Source of the DNA: Microvirga sp. BSC39
GTDB taxonomy: Bacteria; Pseudomonadota; Alphaproteobacteria; Rhizobiales; Beijerinckiaceae
Length of the DNA: 64,000 nucleotides
Direction: 5' to 3'
Assembly: GCF_000739015.1 (NCBI RefSeq)
Contig: NZ_JPUG01000064.1
Location: 124,001-188,000, forward strand
A program made the position numbers and the translations under genes. Of this stretch, positions 17,074 to 26,886 are shown one piece after another. Below the pieces are notes generated by a model. It searched no databases and was not told where the DNA came from. It saw only the letters and a program-made list of their open reading frames with translations. Positions within the stretch are counted from its first letter, which is position 1. Each line of letters begins with the position of its first letter.

Positions 17074-17883
17074 TTATCTCCAGGCCATCACGACCAGGGC
17101 GCTCATGCGGTTCTCGACGGATGACGCGCCGAAATGGCCGGCGAGCGCTTCCGTAGCCCTGGTGGTGATTTCCTCAAGCCGGTCAGGGGCCCGGGCTTCG
17201 ATCTCGGCCCGCAGGGGAGTGCCCTGGCAGAGCCCCACGGCAGGCTCGCGCGGGGAGGGCGCCTGCTTGGTCTTGTCGACCACCTCGATGTCGACATTCT
17301 CGAAACCCGCCTGCTGAACCTCGCCGCGGATACGATCGGGGTCGAAGTAGCCGAAGGGCACCCGCTCGATGAAACGGGGCGGGTCGTCGGGGAAGGCTTT
17401 CGCGACGGTTTCGGACACGATGCGGCTGACGGGATTGAGGTCGAGGGCGTTCCAGACATTGAACAGGAAGCGCCCGCCCGGCTTCAGTACGCGCAGGGCC
17501 TCCCGGTAGCCTGAGAGCTTTTCAGGGAAGAACATCACGCCGAACTGGCACACGACCGCGTCGAAGCTGCCGTTCTCGAAGGGCAAGGCTTGAGCATCGG
17601 CCTGGAGCCACCGCACGTTCGGAGCCTGCAGCCTGGATTGCGCATGGTCGAGCATGGCCTGGTTGAGGTCGGTCGCGGTGATCTCCACCTGCCGCGGCAG
17701 GGCCTTCGTCATGGCACGGGTGACGATCCCCGTTCCAGCCGCCGTCTCGAGAATGCGACCCTGGGTGATATCCGTCAGCCGCTCCGCCAGGTCCTGGCCG
17801 AAGGGCTCGAAGAGCAGCGGACCGAGATATTGTTCGTATACGGTCGGAATGGCGCCTTTGAAGGCTGCATCGGTGGCGCTCAT
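17074..17883 (-). CDS. Class I SAM-dependent methyltransferase
   Basis: A 269-residue methyltransferase of the Methyltransf_11/25 type. Motif I is ILETAAGTGIVTRAM at about residue 45. The acidic end of strand 2 (TATDLNQAMLDHAQ) binds the SAM ribose, WLQADAQALPFENGSFD is the adenine-binding region, and EALRVLKPGGRFLFNVW is post-motif III. The substrate is unknown; the fold and size resemble UbiE/quinone or small-molecule methyltransferases. The ATG at 17883 follows GGGGAGGAGG closely. It is transcribed in the same direction as the DUF4336 gene upstream, with a 74-base gap. Confidence 0.88.
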   Translation of the reverse strand: MSATDAAFKGAIPTVYEQYLGPLLFEPFGQDLAERLTDITQGRILETAAGTGIVTRAMTKALPRQVEITATDLNQAMLDHAQSRLQAPNVRWLQADAQALPFENGSFDAVVCQFGVMFFPEKLSGYREALRVLKPGGRFLFNVWNALDLNPVSRIVSETVAKAFPDDPPRFIERVPFGYFDPDRIRGEVQQAGFENVDIEVVDKTKQAPSPREPAVGLCQGTPLRAEIEARAPDRLEEITTRATEALAGHFGASSVENRMSALVVMAWR

Positions 17884-17957
17884 CGCCTCCTCCCCTGGAA
17901 AGCCGGGATGATCGTCCCTGGGAGACGGAGGGGCAATGGCGCAGAAGGGGCAGAGGG

Positions 17958-18698
17958 CTATTCCAGCAGCCAAGCGAAGGCCCGCGTCAGGCTTGCCGCG
18001 CCGTCCTGGTCGAACCAGCGGCCGTGGCTGAAGATGACCCGCTCCGGGTTCCACGCGATGATCCGCGAGACGGCCTCCTGCGCCTCCTTGCGGCGAAGGC
18101 GGACGACGAAGCGTAAGTAAGCCGGGGCCTTGCCGTCGGGGGCATCGACACCGGTGAGCCGGGCGAAGAGGCGCGTTCCCAGCGGCAGCTTCTCCGGCTC
18201 CAGGTTCTGGATCAGGTCCGTCAGGATCACGGTGCGCGTGGGCCGGTGCAGGAATGCGACCTCGCGAAAGCCCGCGCCGCCCGGAATGACAGCTTGCTCG
18301 ATCTCGCCGCCCCAGTCATCGGGCGGTGAATCCGTCAGGTCGCGATCGAGCCGGATACCTGCCTTGCGCACCTGCGGCCGCTGCCGAAGGTTGGTCGCGG
18401 CCGATGTCTTGGCGGCCGGGCAGCCGCCCTGCCAGCCCTTGAGGTGGGTCCAGTGCGCGATGTTGGGTGCAACCAGATGGCGGATGGACCCGAGCGTCTC
18501 GATCTCGCGCCGCAGCTCCGCGTTGTAGCGCGTCGGGGAATGGAGCCAGACATCGCCGTTGCCGAGGCGGATCACCGTCATCCGCACCGGCAGGCTCAAT
18601 CCCATCGCTTCTTGCGGTCCGCTGTCGACGATCCAGAGGTTCTCGGCGACGGGCTTGAGCACGTCGAGGGGAGGGTAGGTGACGTCTTCGCTCGGCAT
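17958..18698 (-). CDS. DUF4336 protein (metallo-beta-lactamase-like fold)
   Basis: A 246-residue protein matching DUF4336. It starts with the VAENLWIVDSGPQEAMGLSL segment. The middle holds GDVWLHSPTRYNAELRREIE, then HLVAPNIAHWTHLKGW, and VILTDLIQNLEPE follows. The end, WNPERVIFSHGRWFDQDG, provides His residues. The family looks like a metallo-hydrolase fold but has lost much of the classical HxHxDH motif. No substrate is known. It precedes the methyltransferase on the same strand. Confidence 0.82.
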   Translation of the reverse strand: MPSEDVTYPPLDVLKPVAENLWIVDSGPQEAMGLSLPVRMTVIRLGNGDVWLHSPTRYNAELRREIETLGSIRHLVAPNIAHWTHLKGWQGGCPAAKTSAATNLRQRPQVRKAGIRLDRDLTDSPPDDWGGEIEQAVIPGGAGFREVAFLHRPTRTVILTDLIQNLEPEKLPLGTRLFARLTGVDAPDGKAPAYLRFVVRLRRKEAQEAVSRIIAWNPERVIFSHGRWFDQDGAASLTRAFAWLLE

Positions 18699-18831
18699 CT
18701 GTGCGGCTTTCTTGCCGGAAGGGCTCTGCCCACGGCTCTCCTCCGTCTAGATAGGTCGGGCAGGCGCAAGATCATCACTGCACCTGAGCGGAATCGGGAG
18801 ACCTGACGCCCGGGCTATCGCGATGTCGGCG

Positions 18832-19263
18832 CTAGAATGGTTTGACGACGACGAGGATGACGATGATGAGGACCGCGACCACGACCGCTGCCGCGGCGTG
18901 AGGGAGGCCAGCGGGTGATCCCGGTTCCTGGCTGAGCGACAGCCTGCGGAGGTTTCCGGAGAGGAGCCCATGCGCCGCCGACAGCAGCAGGACCACGGCG
19001 AGCTTCGCGCCCAGCCAGGCCTGCGGGAACCATTGGCCGATCGACGCCAGCGCGAGACCCATGAGCCAGACGAGGAGCATTGCGGGTGTTGTGACGCGCC
19101 GATCCCATCGACGCACGCGCGTGAGAAACGCCCCGCGGCTCGCAATCGCATGTTGGTCTCGGGCATCGGAGACGGCGGCGATCGCCACAGCGACGACCAG
19201 CAGGCCGCCGACCCAGGTGATGACGGCGACGATGTGCAGGGCTTTCAGCCAGAGATAATCCAT
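18832..19263 (-). CDS. CopD-family membrane protein
   Basis: A 143-residue protein with four hydrophobic helices. It has the CopD/HemJ-like opening YLWLKALHIVAVITWVGGLL, with the conserved His and Trp, and a second helix pair around TTPAMLLVWLMGLALA. The start at 19263 follows GAGGGA. It is the last gene of a four-gene operon led by an ArsR-type regulator. CopD relatives act in copper uptake or haem handling; the substrate here is not shown by the sequence. Confidence 0.75.
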   Translation of the reverse strand: MDYLWLKALHIVAVITWVGGLLVVAVAIAAVSDARDQHAIASRGAFLTRVRRWDRRVTTPAMLLVWLMGLALASIGQWFPQAWLGAKLAVVLLLSAAHGLLSGNLRRLSLSQEPGSPAGLPHAAAAVVVAVLIIVILVVVKPF

Positions 19264-19274
19264 CCCGTGTTCCC

Positions 19275-19610
19275 TCAGACGGGCTTCGCGAGCGATGCCT
19301 GCCGGCGCGCCAGCACCCGCTCGTTCACGAAGGCCCCGAAGGGGATGAAGGCTGCAAGAGCCATCCCGGCCGCCTGACCCTTCGTCCATCCGCCCATTGA
19401 GACGGTCTGAACGAGCATCCAGACGTAGAGAACGAACGCCATGCCGTGAATCGGCCCCATGATGGAGGTCGCGATCGGAAAGCCCGCGAGATGCTTCAAC
19501 GGTACGGCGACGCAGACGAGCAGCAGGAGGGTGACCCCTTCCAGGAGCGACACGGCGCGCATCCTGCGCAGTTGGGAAAGCTCTTCGCGATGGAGAGCCG
19601 AGATCATCAC
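19275..19610 (-). CDS. DUF3817 integral membrane protein
   Basis: A 111-residue membrane protein with about three TM helices and the DUF3817 pattern: RAVSLLEGVTLLLLVCVAVP, then MGPIHGMAFVLYVWML, then the C-terminal PFGAFVNERVLAR. The function is unknown. Its start overlaps the stop of the upstream gene by four bases, and the CopD gene follows 11 bases after its stop. Confidence 0.82.
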   Translation of the reverse strand: MMISALHREELSQLRRMRAVSLLEGVTLLLLVCVAVPLKHLAGFPIATSIMGPIHGMAFVLYVWMLVQTVSMGGWTKGQAAGMALAAFIPFGAFVNERVLARRQASLAKPV

Positions 19611-19870
19611 TCGACCTCCTTGAGGACCTTTTCGACCCGTGCGAGACGGGCTTCGATCTCCGAAACGCTGCCCCGCAGGCTGGAGAGCGCAGCGGCACTC
19701 TCCTCCTGGGATTTCACCGCACGTGCCGCCAGATCGCGATAGGCATCTTCGCTCGTCATCCTCAGTCGGGCCGTGCGCGCGCCGGTGAAATATTTCATCG
19801 CGAAGATCAGCAGGACGACGAGGAGCACGAGGATCGTGACGAGCGGAAACATGAAGGCGCGATCGGCCAT
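19607..19870 (-). CDS. Small single-TM protein with C-terminal coiled coil
   Basis: An 87-residue protein. Residues 8-28 form one TM helix (PLVTILVLLVVLLIFAMKYF). The rest is a charged heptad-like region (SEIEARLARVEKVLKEVE at the end). The layout resembles phage-shock-type PspB, but no family is certain. It overlaps the DUF3817 gene by four bases and follows the ArsR gene by 11 bases, so it belongs to that operon. Confidence 0.7.
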   Translation of the reverse strand: MADRAFMFPLVTILVLLVVLLIFAMKYFTGARTARLRMTSEDAYRDLAARAVKSQEESAAALSSLRGSVSEIEARLARVEKVLKEVE

Positions 19871-19881
19871 GGCGGGTCCTT

Positions 19882-20208
19882 TCAGGGGTCTGATGATTTG
19901 GAGGCTGGGCTCAACGAACGCGCCGCATCCGCGATGCCTGAGGGCGTGAGCACGAACTCGAAGGGCGCGACTTGGAAGTAATTGAGCGCCTTCCCGTCGC
20001 TGGACAGCTCAAGCTGACTCGTGACGAGCCCGGCCTCCTCGAGCTTCCGCAGATGAAGGTGGAGAAGCGGGCGGCTGATGCCGATCTCGCGGGCGAGCTG
20101 GCTTACATAGGTCCGGCCACTGCCGTGGAGCGCCTGGATGATCCGCAAACGATGCGGATTGGCCAAGGCGGCCAGCATGTCCAGCAACCGGTCTCCCTGG
20201 CTCTTCAA
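19882..20208 (-). CDS. ArsR-family winged-helix regulator
   Basis: A 108-residue helix-turn-helix protein: LANPHRLRIIQALHGSGRTY, then VSQLAREIGISRPLLHLHLR, then the wing and a short C-terminus. The cysteine metal motif of classical ArsR (ELCVCDL) is absent, so it probably senses something else. The start is TTG at 20208, with GAGGG at a good distance. A perfect TTACATATGTAA palindrome lies 23 bases upstream and is a likely operator. It leads the operon of three membrane proteins. Confidence 0.85.
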   Translation of the reverse strand: MKSQGDRLLDMLAALANPHRLRIIQALHGSGRTYVSQLAREIGISRPLLHLHLRKLEEAGLVTSQLELSSDGKALNYFQVAPFEFVLTPSGIADAARSLSPASKSSDP

Positions 20209-20230
20209 ACTGCCCTCGCAAATAGCAGAT

Positions 20231-20242
20231 TTACATATGTAA
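20231..20242. promoter_or_regulatory. Candidate operator of the ArsR-type regulator (TTACATATGTAA)
   Basis: A perfect 12-bp palindrome 23 bases upstream of the ArsR-family start, in an AT-rich patch within GC-rich surroundings. ArsR-family proteins usually bind such imperfect or perfect palindromes over their own promoter. Autoregulation is inferred. Confidence 0.55.
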
Positions 20243-20524
20243 GATTTTTCTAACAGGTGGGGCGAGCGGCGTCAATCGGGAGCAGGGCGGTTCTGATTGC
20301 ATGTGTGGGTGTGATCCGGCGGCGTACGGGATGGTGGCATTCGACCGAATCGTGGTCCGGGCCTAGCAGAATGGTTTACCTATCATGCGTGCTGGTGGAA
20401 AGGCGCCTTGGTCCGCGGAGTGGCGGAACTCCATTGTGAACTGCGGATATGAGCCCGCTGGCGACGAGCCTGCTCAAGGGCGTTTCCGGCGATCGTCGGT
20501 TCGACTGTTGAGGAACGAACGGCG
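20243..20524. other. Intergenic region between arsR-type gene and rpiB
   Basis: This interval carries the upstream promoter of the ArsR operon on the minus strand and the tail of rpiB. I see no gene, repeat or clear terminator in it. Confidence 0.45.
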
Positions 20525-20974
20525 CTACCCCTCCAGCGCGTCGATCATCTCCACCCGTGTCGCATGCCTGCCGCCCTCGAACCGGGCGGTCAGGAAAGCA
20601 TCGACGATATCCAGCGCCAGCCCTTCGCCCACCACGCGCGCACCCAACGACAGCATGTTGGCATCGTTGTGCTGGCGGATCATGCGGGCCGAGAATGTGT
20701 CGCTGCAGACGCCGCAGCGAATGCCCTTGACCTTGTTCGCCGCCATCATAATGCCCTGGCCGGTGCCGCATAGGATGATGCCGAACTGGCAATCGCCGGA
20801 GGCGACGAGCCGCGCCGCCGCTTCGCCGTGATGAGGATAGGGTGTGCTCTCCGCCATGGACGGTCCGATGTCCACCGGCTCCCAGCCATGCGCCGCGATA
20901 TGTGCGGCAATGGCCTGTCGGAGCTGAATGGCTGCGCGGTCGCTGGAGAGGACGACGCGGTTGCTGGCTGTCAT
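20525..20974 (-). CDS. rpiB: Ribose-5-phosphate isomerase B
   Basis: A 149-residue RpiB/LacAB-family isomerase interconverting ribose-5-phosphate and ribulose-5-phosphate. The family opening is VVLSSDRAAIQLRQAI. The active-site region FGIILCGTGQGIMMAANK has the Cys base and the glycine loop, followed by VKGIRCGVCSD and RQHNDANMLSLGARV. The usual first motif (GxDHAG) is here SSDRAA, a modest deviation. It lies upstream of uvrA on the same strand, with a 49-base gap. Confidence 0.9.
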   Translation of the reverse strand: MTASNRVVLSSDRAAIQLRQAIAAHIAAHGWEPVDIGPSMAESTPYPHHGEAAARLVASGDCQFGIILCGTGQGIMMAANKVKGIRCGVCSDTFSARMIRQHNDANMLSLGARVVGEGLALDIVDAFLTARFEGGRHATRVEMIDALEG

Positions 20975-21023
20975 GGAGAGGTCGTCCCATTTCGTGAAGG
21001 CATCGCTCGACCCGGATCGAACT

Positions 21024-24008
21024 TTATTCCGCCGCCTGACGCGTCACCTTCTTGTCCTTCTTGGGCGCCTCTTTCTTCGCCGTCTCCTTCTTCGGAGCCG
21101 CCACCTTCTTCAACGGCCTGCGCTCCAGAACCTCCTTGAGGAAGCGCCCGGTGTGGCTCTCCTCGGATGCGGCGATGTCCTCGGGCGTGCCCTGGGCGAC
21201 GATGCGGCCGCCGCCGCTGCCGCCTTCGGGGCCCATGTCGATCACCCAGTCGGCGGTCTTGATGACCTCGAGGTTGTGTTCGATCACCACCACGCTGTTG
21301 CCCTGGTCCACGAGCTCGTGCAGCACCTCCAGCAGCTTCGCCACGTCGTGGAAGTGGAGGCCGGTGGTGGGCTCGTCAAGGATGTAGAGGGTGCGGCCGG
21401 TGGCGCGCTTGGAGAGCTCCTTGGAGAGCTTCACGCGCTGCGCCTCGCCGCCGGAGAGCGTGGTGGCCTGCTGGCCCACATGCACGTAGTCGAGGCCGAC
21501 GCGGGCCAGCGTCTGCATCTTCTCGCGGATCGACGGCACGGCCTTGAACAGCTCGCGGGCCTCCTCCACCGTCATGTCGAGCACGTCGGCGATGGAGTTC
21601 TCGCGGTACTTCACTTCCAGGGTCTCGCGGTCGTAGCGCTTGCCCTTGCACACGTCGCAGGTGACGTAGACGTCGGGCAGGAAGTGCATCTCGATCTTGA
21701 TGACACCGTCGCCGGTGCAGGCTTCGCAGCGGCCGCCCTTCACGTTGAAGGAGAAGCGGCCCGGCTGGTAGCCGCGTGCCTTGGCCTCCGGAAGGCCTGC
21801 GAACCATTCACGGATGGGCGTGAAGGCGCCCACATAGGTGGCCGGGTTCGAGCGCGGGGTGCGGCCGATGGGCGACTGGTCGATGTCGATGACCTTGTCG
21901 AGGTTCTCCAGCCCGTCGATGCGCTCGTGCGGGGCAGGGTGCTCCAGGGCGTTGTTGAGCTTGCGCGCCACGGCCTTGTAGAGCGTGTCGATAACCAGAG
22001 TGGACTTGCCGCCGCCGGACACGCCGGTGATGCAGGTGAAGGTGCCGAGCGGGATGTCCGCCGTCACGTTCTTCAGGTTGTTGCCCTTGGCGCCCACCAC
22101 CTTCAGCATGCGCTTGGGATCGCGCTTGCGGCGCTTCTCCGGTACCTTCACGGACATCTCGCCCGTCAGGTACTTGCCCGTGAGCGACTTCGGGTTCTTC
22201 ATGACCTCGTCGGGCGTGCCTTCCGCCACGATCTGGCCGCCGTGGATGCCTGCACCCGGGCCGATGTCGAACACGTAATCGGCCTGGAGGATGGCGTCCT
22301 CGTCGTGCTCCACCACGATCACGGTGTTGCCGAGATCGCGCAGGCGCTTGAGCGTGCCGAGCAGGCGCTCGTTGTCGCGCTGGTGCAGACCGATGGAGGG
22401 CTCGTCGAGCACGTAGAGAACGCCCGTGAGGCCGGAGCCGATCTGGGACGCGAGGCGGATGCGCTGGCTCTCGCCGCCCGACAGGGTGCCCGAGGCGCGG
22501 GCCAGCGTCAGGTATTCCAGGCCCACATCGACCAGGAAGGTGAGGCGCTCGCGGATCTCCTTGAGGATGCGGCCGGCGATCTCGTTCTGCTTCTTGGTGA
22601 GCTTCTCCGAGAGCTCCGCGAACCAGATCTGCGCGTCCTTGACGGACAGCGCCGTGGCATCGCCGATGTCGGAGCCGGCGATCTTCACCGCCAAGGCTTC
22701 GGGCTTCAAACGCTTGCCGCCGCAGGCCTCGCAGGGCGTCTCGCTCATGAAGCGGCCGATTTCCTCGCGCGCCCAGTCGCTCTCGGTTTCCTTGTAGCGG
22801 CGCTCGAGATTGGGGATCACGCCCTCGAACGGCTTCTTCACCTCGTAGGCGCGCAGGCCATCGTCATAGGCCATGCGGATGTTCTCGCCATCCGAGCCGT
22901 AAAGGATCGTGTCGCGCACGTTCTCCGGCAGCTCGCTCCACGGCTTCGTCATGGAGGCCTTGAAATGCCGGGTGATCGCCTCGAGCGTCTGGCCGTAATA
23001 GGGCGAGGTGGATTTGGCCCAGGGCATGATGGCGCCGCGCTTGAGCGACAGGGTCTCGTCGACGACCAGGGCCTCGTCGATGCGCATCTCGTGGCCGATG
23101 CCGCCGCAGGTGGGGCAGGCGCCGAAGGGGTTGTTGAATGAGAACAGGCGCGGCTCGATCTCGGGGATCGTGAAGCCGGACACCGGGCAGGCAAACTTGG
23201 ACGAGAAGACGATGCGCTTGGCCTGCCCCTTCTCGTCCTTCTCGTCGGCATACTCGATCACGGCGATGCCGTCGGTGAGTTCGAGCGCGGTCTCGAAGGA
23301 ATCCGCCAGGCGCGCGGCGATGTCGGCCCGCACCACGATGCGGTCCACCACCACGTCGATGTCGTGCTTGAACTTCTTGTCGAGGGCAGGGGCCTCGTCG
23401 ATGGCGTAGTATTCGCCGTCGATCTTCAGGCGCTGAAAGCCCTTCTTCTGGAACTCGGCGATCTCCTTGCGGTACTCGCCCTTGCGGCCGCGCACCACGG
23501 GGGCCAGCAGGAACAGGCGGGTCTTCTCCGGCAGCTCCAGCACCCGGTCAACCATCTGGGAAACGGTCTGGCTTTCGATGGGCAGGCCGGTGGCGGGGGA
23601 ATAGGGAATGCCGACGCGCGCCCAGAGCAGGCGCATGTAGTCGTAGATCTCCGTGACGGTGCCCACCGTCGAGCGCGGGTTCTTGGACGTGGTCTTCTGC
23701 TCGATGGAAATGGCGGGCGAGAGGCCGTCGATCTGGTCCACGTCCGGCTTCTGCATCATCTCCAGGAACTGGCGGGCATAGGCCGACAGGGACTCGACGT
23801 AGCGGCGCTGCCCCTCGGCATAGATCGTGTCGAAGGCCAGCGACGACTTGCCGGAGCCGGACAACCCGGTGAACACCACGAGCTGGTCCCGCGGGACCAT
23901 AAGGTCGACGTTCTTGAGGTTGTGCTCCCGCGCCCCGCGCACGGAGATCACGCGCGCATTCGGATCGCCCGCCTTGGCGCGGTTGAACAGGTCGTCGAGT
24001 TTAGCCAT
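21024..24008 (-). CDS. uvrA: UvrABC system protein A
   Basis: UvrA is the damage-recognition ATPase of nucleotide excision repair. The 994-residue protein has the first Walker [10 protein letters not shown] at 48-56, two ABC signature motifs ([14 protein letters not shown] and [14 protein letters not shown]), and a second Walker [10 protein letters not shown]. The zinc modules are CPTCGG, CEACGG, and the CEAC...CDVCKGKRY hairpin. It is about 50 residues longer than E. coli UvrA because of a Lys/Ala-rich C-terminal tail. No GTTC-N7-GTTC box stands directly before it. It is usually divergent from ssb; here an RTX gene lies between them. Confidence 0.97.
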   Translation of the reverse strand: MAKLDDLFNRAKAGDPNARVISVRGAREHNLKNVDLMVPRDQLVVFTGLSGSGKSSLAFDTIYAEGQRRYVESLSAYARQFLEMMQKPDVDQIDGLSPAISIEQKTTSKNPRSTVGTVTEIYDYMRLLWARVGIPYSPATGLPIESQTVSQMVDRVLELPEKTRLFLLAPVVRGRKGEYRKEIAEFQKKGFQRLKIDGEYYAIDEAPALDKKFKHDIDVVVDRIVVRADIAARLADSFETALELTDGIAVIEYADEKDEKGQAKRIVFSSKFACPVSGFTIPEIEPRLFSFNNPFGACPTCGGIGHEMRIDEALVVDETLSLKRGAIMPWAKSTSPYYGQTLEAITRHFKASMTKPWSELPENVRDTILYGSDGENIRMAYDDGLRAYEVKKPFEGVIPNLERRYKETESDWAREEIGRFMSETPCEACGGKRLKPEALAVKIAGSDIGDATALSVKDAQIWFAELSEKLTKKQNEIAGRILKEIRERLTFLVDVGLEYLTLARASGTLSGGESQRIRLASQIGSGLTGVLYVLDEPSIGLHQRDNERLLGTLKRLRDLGNTVIVVEHDEDAILQADYVFDIGPGAGIHGGQIVAEGTPDEVMKNPKSLTGKYLTGEMSVKVPEKRRKRDPKRMLKVVGAKGNNLKNVTADIPLGTFTCITGVSGGGKSTLVIDTLYKAVARKLNNALEHPAPHERIDGLENLDKVIDIDQSPIGRTPRSNPATYVGAFTPIREWFAGLPEAKARGYQPGRFSFNVKGGRCEACTGDGVIKIEMHFLPDVYVTCDVCKGKRYDRETLEVKYRENSIADVLDMTVEEARELFKAVPSIREKMQTLARVGLDYVHVGQQATTLSGGEAQRVKLSKELSKRATGRTLYILDEPTTGLHFHDVAKLLEVLHELVDQGNSVVVIEHNLEVIKTADWVIDMGPEGGSGGGRIVAQGTPEDIAASEESHTGRFLKEVLERRPLKKVAAPKKETAKKEAPKKDKKVTRQAAE

Positions 24009-24173
24009 TGCCCGCTAAGCCTTGAATAGGGAGGTTCGGCCTCGTCAGGCCGGCTCCCGCATATGTGATGCCTCACCAGCCGGCGCAATGCGGCGGATGA
24101 TTCCAGGAGCAGGATCCTAGAACAAAGAGGGTACGAAGGGCAAGCGGAGCCTTGAGGAGTTTCAGTAAAGAGA

Positions 24174-24196
24174 AAGGCCCGCCGGTGGCGGGCCTT
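24174..24196 (-). terminator. Rho-independent terminator of the RTX gene
   Basis: AAGGCCCGCC / GGCGGGCCTT forms a 10-bp stem with a 3-base loop, 17 bases after the stop of the RTX gene. On the minus strand it is followed by a T-rich run (TCTCTTTAC). Confidence 0.75.
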
Positions 24197-24212
24197 CGGT
24201 TCGCGATACACC

Positions 24213-25547
24213 CTAAATCACAAAGATGAAGTCGGACGCTTTGATGGCAGCCTTGTTGGCGAGGGTCGTGACGAGACTAAGATCGTATTCAGTCCCAATT
24301 CCATTGCGGTCGTAGTAAAGCTTACCGTCGTCGGTGTCGTAGAGAAATTGCGCCAGGGTCGAGGTGGCTTTCGGGTCGGCTCCTACGACGAGAAGATTGG
24401 CCTGATCGAAGGCGAGAGGCACGTCTTTCTTCAGAATCGGATCGTACTGCTCATCGAAGCTGTCGGCATCGATGATGAAGAAGTCCTTGCCCGAAAAGTC
24501 CGCAATCGTGCTTTCTGAACCCTCTCGCAGGAGAAATCGGTCATCACCCTTGCCTCCAACAAGTGTCACGTCTCCGAAGCCCACGAGCCTGTCATCGCCT
24601 GCGCCGCCGTTGACGACGATCCCATTGGCCGGATTGTTGAAGTTGCTTCCGTATGCGGAAAGTTTGTCGTTGCCCGAACCGCCGTTGACGATGCCCGACT
24701 TGCCGGAGCAACGGAGTGTATCGTTGCCTTTCGAGCCTGTGATAACGCTCCCAACATCCATGTTTTCGATTGTGGCCGAGACCTTCTCGAACTGTCCGGC
24801 CTTGATGCCAAGGTGACCGATATCGGCGGCGCTCTTTCCGGTCACCTTGGAGAAGTTGATCGCGTACACGACGTTGCTGGACGAGCTACTCCTGATCGAG
24901 ATCTCGAGCGTATCCACGCCTTTGCCACCCAGGGCGTTGTCTCCGGCATCGACCGCGACCGTGTCGTTGCCGTCGCCTCCCAGCAGTTTATCCCCGCTCG
25001 GTACGGGCGGTGTTGTAGGATCCGTGCTGGGGGTGGGATCGCGACCGTCGATGTAGTCGTCGCCGGCTCCGCCTGACAGAATGTCCTTGCCGGCCCCGCC
25101 CAACAGGTGGTCGTCGCCCCTGCCGCCGTCGAGTCGGTCATTGCCCTCGCCTCCATACAGAGAATCGTCGTCCTCGCCCCCGTAGAGCTTGTCGTTGCCA
25201 TCGCCGCCGGAGAGGTCGTCCCGACCTGCGTCGCCATAGAGGCTGTCGTTGCCTCCGTCACCATAAAGAGAGTCTCTGCCCTCGCCGCCATTGAGCTTGT
25301 CGTTACCGAGGCCACCATCAAGGAAGTCTCTGCCCAAGCCACCGAGGGCTTTGTCCGATCCGAGGCCGCCATAGATGCTGTCGTTGCCGTCGCCTCCGGT
25401 CAGGCTGTCCGTACCGTCGGCCCCGGAGATATAGTCGTCGCCGGCGCGGCCGTCGAAAATGTCCTTGAACTTCGATCCGAAGAAGAAGTCGTCCGACGTG
25501 CTTCCCTTCAGTGCCTTCCTCTTCGTCGTGATGCGATAAGTTGTCAT
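24213..25547 (-). CDS. RTX calcium-binding protein, probably type I secreted
   Basis: A 444-residue acidic protein. Residues ~30-165 contain about fifteen GGxGxDxLx nonapeptides in an almost unbroken run ([20 protein letters not shown] and similar). A Thr/Pro linker ([16 protein letters not shown]) follows, then a second, looser set of repeats at ~180-320. The C-terminal ~80 residues include [13 protein letters not shown] and end KASDFIFVI, resembling the other two RTX proteins here. There is no Sec signal. AGGAGGA lies just before the ATG. No enzymatic domain is recognised, so it may be a calcium-dependent surface or matrix protein. It lies between uvrA and ssb. Confidence 0.85.
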   Translation of the reverse strand: MTTYRITTKRKALKGSTSDDFFFGSKFKDIFDGRAGDDYISGADGTDSLTGGDGNDSIYGGLGSDKALGGLGRDFLDGGLGNDKLNGGEGRDSLYGDGGNDSLYGDAGRDDLSGGDGNDKLYGGEDDDSLYGGEGNDRLDGGRGDDHLLGGAGKDILSGGAGDDYIDGRDPTPSTDPTTPPVPSGDKLLGGDGNDTVAVDAGDNALGGKGVDTLEISIRSSSSSNVVYAINFSKVTGKSAADIGHLGIKAGQFEKVSATIENMDVGSVITGSKGNDTLRCSGKSGIVNGGSGNDKLSAYGSNFNNPANGIVVNGGAGDDRLVGFGDVTLVGGKGDDRFLLREGSESTIADFSGKDFFIIDADSFDEQYDPILKKDVPLAFDQANLLVVGADPKATSTLAQFLYDTDDGKLYYDRNGIGTEYDLSLVTTLANKAAIKASDFIFVI

Positions 25548-25774
25548 TTCTTCCTCCTGAGCCTTTGGAATATTGACACGTTATCACGTATAAAACAACC
25601 GGTGCTTGCGTAGGTGAAAGGTTCTTCCAGTCCAGGCGGGGCGCGCCCTGCCATTAGGTAGCATGGTCGCAGCGGCCGATAACTGGGGACAGGCCTGTGC
25701 AGAAGTGGCCCCTCAGCTTGCCCCAGGCTCCCGCCGGCCCCAGAACAACCACTTGGGAATGAGGAGTGGCTCCG

Positions 25775-26305
25775 ATGGCGGGCAGCGTGAACAAGGTAAT
25801 TCTGGTGGGCAATCTGGGGCGCGACCCTGAGGTCCGCCGTCTGGGCAGCGGCGATCCGGTGGTGAACCTGCGGATTGCGACCTCCGAGACCTGGAAGGAC
25901 AAGGCTTCTGGCGAGCGCAAGGAGAAGACCGAGTGGCACTCGGTGGTGATCTTCAACGAGAACCTGGCGCGGGTGGCCGAGCAGTACCTGAAGAAGGGCT
26001 CGAAGGTGTACCTGGAGGGTCAGCTGCAGACCCGCAAGTGGACCGACCAGCAGGGGGTGGAGAAGTACTCCACCGAGGTGGTGCTGCAGCGCTTCCGCGG
26101 TGAGCTGACGATCCTGGACAGCCGCGGCGGCGGCGGGTCCGAGTTCGGCAGCGACGAGGAGCCCGGACAGGTCTCCCGCGGCGGTGACTTCGGAGGACGC
26201 TCGTCCTCCCAGGAGCGGCGCCCGGCACCCTCCATGGGCGGGGGCAGCAGCGGTGGAGGCGGGGGCTCCCGCTACAATGACCTCGACGACGACATTCCCT
26301 TCTAG
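25775..26305 (+). CDS. ssb: Single-stranded DNA-binding protein
   Basis: SSB coats single-stranded DNA in replication and repair. The 176-residue protein has the OB fold ([17 protein letters not shown], then [20 protein letters not shown], then [15 protein letters not shown]). A disordered Gly/Ser-rich linker follows, and the protein ends DLDDDIPF, the acidic tip that recruits partner proteins. An ATG three codons upstream (25766, GTG) is open, but GAGGAG eight bases before 25775 favours this start. It is divergent from the RTX gene and ends in a hairpin at 26346. Confidence 0.97.
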   Translation: MAGSVNKVILVGNLGRDPEVRRLGSGDPVVNLRIATSETWKDKASGERKEKTEWHSVVIFNENLARVAEQYLKKGSKVYLEGQLQTRKWTDQQGVEKYSTEVVLQRFRGELTILDSRGGGGSEFGSDEEPGQVSRGGDFGGRSSSQERRPAPSMGGGSSGGGGGSRYNDLDDDIPF

Positions 26306-26345
26306 GACCTCGCCGTTCGAGGCGCCTGCGACCGAGCATCCGGAG

Positions 26346-26367
26346 AGGCCGCCACAGGGCGGCCTTT
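26346..26367 (+). terminator. Terminator of ssb
   Basis: AGGCCGCC / GGCGGCCT stem with an ACAG loop followed by TTT, 40 bases after the ssb stop. Confidence 0.75.
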
Positions 26368-26498
26368 CACGGCCCGTAAATGTTAAGGCAAATTGGAAAA
26401 CTTACCTTGCGTCAATGCACGGAAGCTGCTCATTTAGAGGTAGGCTCCGGAGTGGCATAAGTCCGGTGATTGACGCGTTTTCCCAAGGCTGCTTTTGA

Positions 26499-26726
26499 GT
26501 GCATTGCTTCTTTCATCTCGTGCACAGGCATGAACGGATCCTCGATGAGACGGGCATTGAAGTCTCGGATCTGGAAGCAGCCCATTATCAGGCCATCAAG
26601 GCGATCCAGGAACTCCGCGATGAAGGCGAGCCTGACGAGGTCGACTGGCGCGGATGGCACTTGGAGGTCACCGACGCCTCGGGCAGAGTTCTGCTGTCGA
26701 TCCCTTTGGATTCGGCGCAGCATTGA
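26499..26726 (+). CDS. DUF6894 family small protein (copy 2)
   Basis: A 75-residue paralogue of the protein at 14500-14727: MHCFFHLVHRHERILDETGI, then VSDLEAAHYQAIKAIQEL, then DWRGWHLEV. It starts at GTG. Two DUF6894 copies 12 kb apart suggest an expanded family in this genome. The function is unknown. Confidence 0.78.
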   Translation: MHCFFHLVHRHERILDETGIEVSDLEAAHYQAIKAIQELRDEGEPDEVDWRGWHLEVTDASGRVLLSIPLDSAQH

Positions 26727-26886
26727 TGCGCAACAAGCCTCCATGCCGCCCGCCGTTGGCTGTGCTGCAAAAGGCCCTCCCGAGGTCTATGCTTTGAACG
26801 GGTGACACCGGGTTGGAGGAGGGTTATGAGGGGTGAGGGCGGCGCAAGGCCGCCTTTTTCGTGAGTTTGGAGAGCCCTGAACTGTC

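Noticed and set aside
20928..23141. Long plus-strand open frame across uvrA
   Set aside because: It is antisense to the intact uvrA. Its His/Leu/Val/Gly-rich sequence is the usual by-product of GC-rich codon use.
24120..24134. GAAC-N7-GTAC near uvrA as a LexA box
   Set aside because: One half-site has a mismatch to GAAC, and it lies 111 bases from the uvrA start, next to the RTX gene's terminator. The evidence is too weak.
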